Below are positions 62,707-64,000 of a stretch of DNA of 64,000 bases, piece by piece (within the stretch, counting starts at the first letter, position 1; each line of letters starts with the position of its first letter). A program made the translations under genes and the position numbers. The notes under the pieces were generated by a model, which saw only the letters and a list, made by a program, of their open reading frames with translations, was not told where the DNA came from and did no database searches. Origin of the DNA: Mycobacterium vicinigordonae (GTDB lineage: Bacteria > Actinomycetota > Actinomycetes > Mycobacteriales > Mycobacteriaceae); assembly GCF_013466425.1 (NCBI RefSeq), contig NZ_CP059165.1, forward strand, positions 6,014,001-6,078,000, in the 5' to 3' direction.

Positions 62707-63489
62707 ATGGTGCTGGACGCTGTCGGTAATCCTCAGTCGATCCTGTTGCTCGGAGGCACTTCCGAGATCGGGCTGGCCATCTGCGAACGGTACCTGCAGA
62801 ACGCGCACGCCCGAATCGTGCTGGCCGACATACCGGACCATCCGCGCAAGGCCGACGCCACCGCCGCGATGACAGCGGCGGGCGCCAAATCAGTCGAGTG
62901 GATCGACTTCGACGCCACCTCAAGCGGCAACCACCCTGCGGTCATCGATGCGGCCTTCAGCGGCGGTGACATTGATGTGGCCATCGTCGCGTTCGGTCTG
63001 CTCGGGGACGCCGAAGAGCTCTGGCAGAACCAGCGCAAGGCGGTGCAGATTGCCGAAATCAATTACACTGCGGCGGTTTCAGTGGGCGTACTGCTGGGCG
63101 AGAAGATGCGCGCGCAGGGTTTCGGCCAGATCATCGCGATGAGCAGCGCGGCCGGTGAACGGGTGCGCCGGTCCAACTTCGTCTACGGCTCCACCAAGGC
63201 CGGGCTGGACGGCTTTTACCTCGGGCTCGGGGAAGCGCTGCGCGAGTTCGGGGTTCACGTATTGGTGATCCGGCCGGGCCAGGTTCGCACGTCGACGACG
63301 ATCGCGCATTGGCAGGCCACCGGCGCCAAGGAAGCTCCGCTGACCGTCGACAAGGAGTACGTAGCAAACCTCGCGGTGACCGCGGCCGCCAAAGGTAAGG
63401 AATTGGTTTGGGCACCAGCAGCATTCCGCTACGTGATGATGGTGTTGCGACACGTTCCGCGGAAGATCTTCCGCAGACTGCCCATCTGA
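62707..63489 (+). CDS. dprE2: decaprenylphosphoryl-2-keto-beta-D-erythro-pentose reductase DprE2
   Basis: The 260-residue SDR has its cofactor loop as [12 protein letters not shown] (residues 14-25) and catalytic YxxxK in [13 protein letters not shown]. It reduces the keto intermediate from DprE1 to decaprenyl-phosphoarabinose. ATG follows the dprE1 stop directly and a conserved family C-terminus ([15 protein letters not shown]) is present. Confidence 0.96.
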   Translation: MVLDAVGNPQSILLLGGTSEIGLAICERYLQNAHARIVLADIPDHPRKADATAAMTAAGAKSVEWIDFDATSSGNHPAVIDAAFSGGDIDVAIVAFGLLGDAEELWQNQRKAVQIAEINYTAAVSVGVLLGEKMRAQGFGQIIAMSSAAGERVRRSNFVYGSTKAGLDGFYLGLGEALREFGVHVLVIRPGQVRTSTTIAHWQATGAKEAPLTVDKEYVANLAVTAAAKGKELVWAPAAFRYVMMVLRHVPRKIFRRLPI

Positions 63490-63491
63490 GC

Positions 63492-64000
63492 ATGCGCAAC
63501 GCGCTGGCCACCCTTGGCCAGATGATCGCGGCGGCTCTGGTAGCCGTCGTGGTAGCGGCGGTGTCGCTGAGCGCGATCTCACGGGTTCAATGGCCGGCCT
63601 ACCCATCGTCCAATCAGTTGCACGCACTGACCACCGTGGGCCAGGTGGGTTGCCTGGCCGGACTGCTGGCCGTCGGGCTGGTATGGCGGCACGGACGCTT
63701 TAGGCGGCTGGCCCAACTGGGCGGGCTGGTGTTCGTCTGCGCGTTCACCGTCGTGACGCTAGGCATGCCGCTGGGGGCCACCAAGCTGTACTTGTTCGGC
63801 ATCTCCGTGGACCAGCAGTTCCGCACCGAATACTTGACCCGCCTGACCGACAGCCCCGCGCTGCGCGACATGACCTATCAGGGCCTGCCGCCGTTCTACC
63901 CACCGGGCTGGTTCTGGATCGGCGGGCGCGCCGCCGCCGTCACCGGGACCCCGGCCTGGGAAATGTTCAAGCCGTGGGCGATCACCTCGATCACCGTGGC
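63492..64000 (+). CDS. aftA: arabinofuranosyltransferase AftA, N-terminal part (runs off window)
   Basis: ATG 63492 lies 2 bp after the dprE2 stop. The visible 169 residues start [20 protein letters not shown] with a first membrane helix, two further helices, and the periplasmic loop [20 protein letters not shown] that carries the GT-C acidic residue. AftA adds the first arabinofuranose to galactan from decaprenyl-phosphoarabinose. Order with dprE1-dprE2 is as in M. tuberculosis (Rv3792). Confidence 0.94.
   Translation, partial: MRNALATLGQMIAAALVAVVVAAVSLSAISRVQWPAYPSSNQLHALTTVGQVGCLAGLLAVGLVWRHGRFRRLAQLGGLVFVCAFTVVTLGMPLGATKLYLFGISVDQQFRTEYLTRLTDSPALRDMTYQGLPPFYPPGWFWIGGRAAAVTGTPAWEMFKPWAITSITV

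Overview
The window comes from a slow-growing Mycobacterium outside the M. tuberculosis complex. The evidence is high GC content, two PPE genes, a PE_PGRS gene, the arabinogalactan genes (wzt, glfT1, wzm, dprE1, dprE2, aftA), lpqH, tcrXY and bpa/pafE. From about 8.8 kb to the right end the gene order follows M. tuberculosis Rv3752c-Rv3792 as I remember it, with several blocks added or replaced. A small heat-shock protein closely resembling the M. leprae 18-kDa antigen and the added blocks argue against the M. tuberculosis complex. The species cannot be named from this sequence alone.

Layout. 0-8.7 kb is accessory: the end of a Pls/PosA-type NRPS, an M1 metallopeptidase, a DUF2237 protein, two paralogous DUF6941-like genes flanking an LLM oxidoreductase/alkyl-sulfatase-like/sulfotransferase operon, and a secreted GH5-like hydrolase. 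8.8-15.4 kb is syntenic core: tRNA-Ser(CGA), tadA and its partner, tyrA, a glycolipid-binding-domain protein, proXVWZ and a LapA-domain protein. 15.4-22.3 kb carries a phosphotransferase, a 59-bp tandem repeat, a histidine phosphatase, and a compact phosphotransferase-SDR-acyl-CoA dehydrogenase-TetR-oxidoreductase operon with a perfect palindrome in front and a long hairpin behind. 22.3-31.3 kb has an alkyl sulfatase, lpqH, tcrYX, small membrane proteins, a GH25/phage-lysin-like gene, a methyltransferase, another phosphotransferase and tRNAs Arg(ACG) and Ser(GCT). 31.3-41.7 kb has hisC2, echA21, lipE, an hsp20 gene, tRNA-Ser(UGA), an oxidoreductase, a class-V-aminotransferase-fold protein lacking the usual lysine, and a large GT-C-like membrane protein.

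41.7-44.8 kb holds bpa and the galactan synthesis/export genes wzt-glfT1-wzm. Next, where M. tuberculosis has Rv3784-Rv3787c, this genome carries a 15-kb island: two PPE genes, a methyltransferase, and a tightly coupled operon KS III-like enzyme / free ACP / KS-AT-ACP polyketide synthase / thioesterase / fatty acyl-AMP ligase (49.4-56.1 kb). It is followed by a PE_PGRS gene, a degenerate GTP cyclohydrolase I homologue and an NfeD-SPFH (flotillin-like) pair. Core synteny resumes with the Rv3788 (GreA-like) and Rv3789 (GtrA) homologues, dprE1, dprE2 and the start of aftA.

The most interesting system is the five-gene lipid-polyketide operon. Its parts fit a route in which the ligase activates a fatty acid, the free ACP carries it, the PKS adds one unreduced malonyl unit, and the KS III-like enzyme condenses or transfers the beta-ketoacyl product. 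Also notable are alanine in DprE1 at the position of the covalent-inhibitor cysteine, the GTP-cyclohydrolase-like protein with most catalytic residues replaced but metal ligands kept, and a 75-bp upstream block shared by the PKS operon and the PE_PGRS gene.
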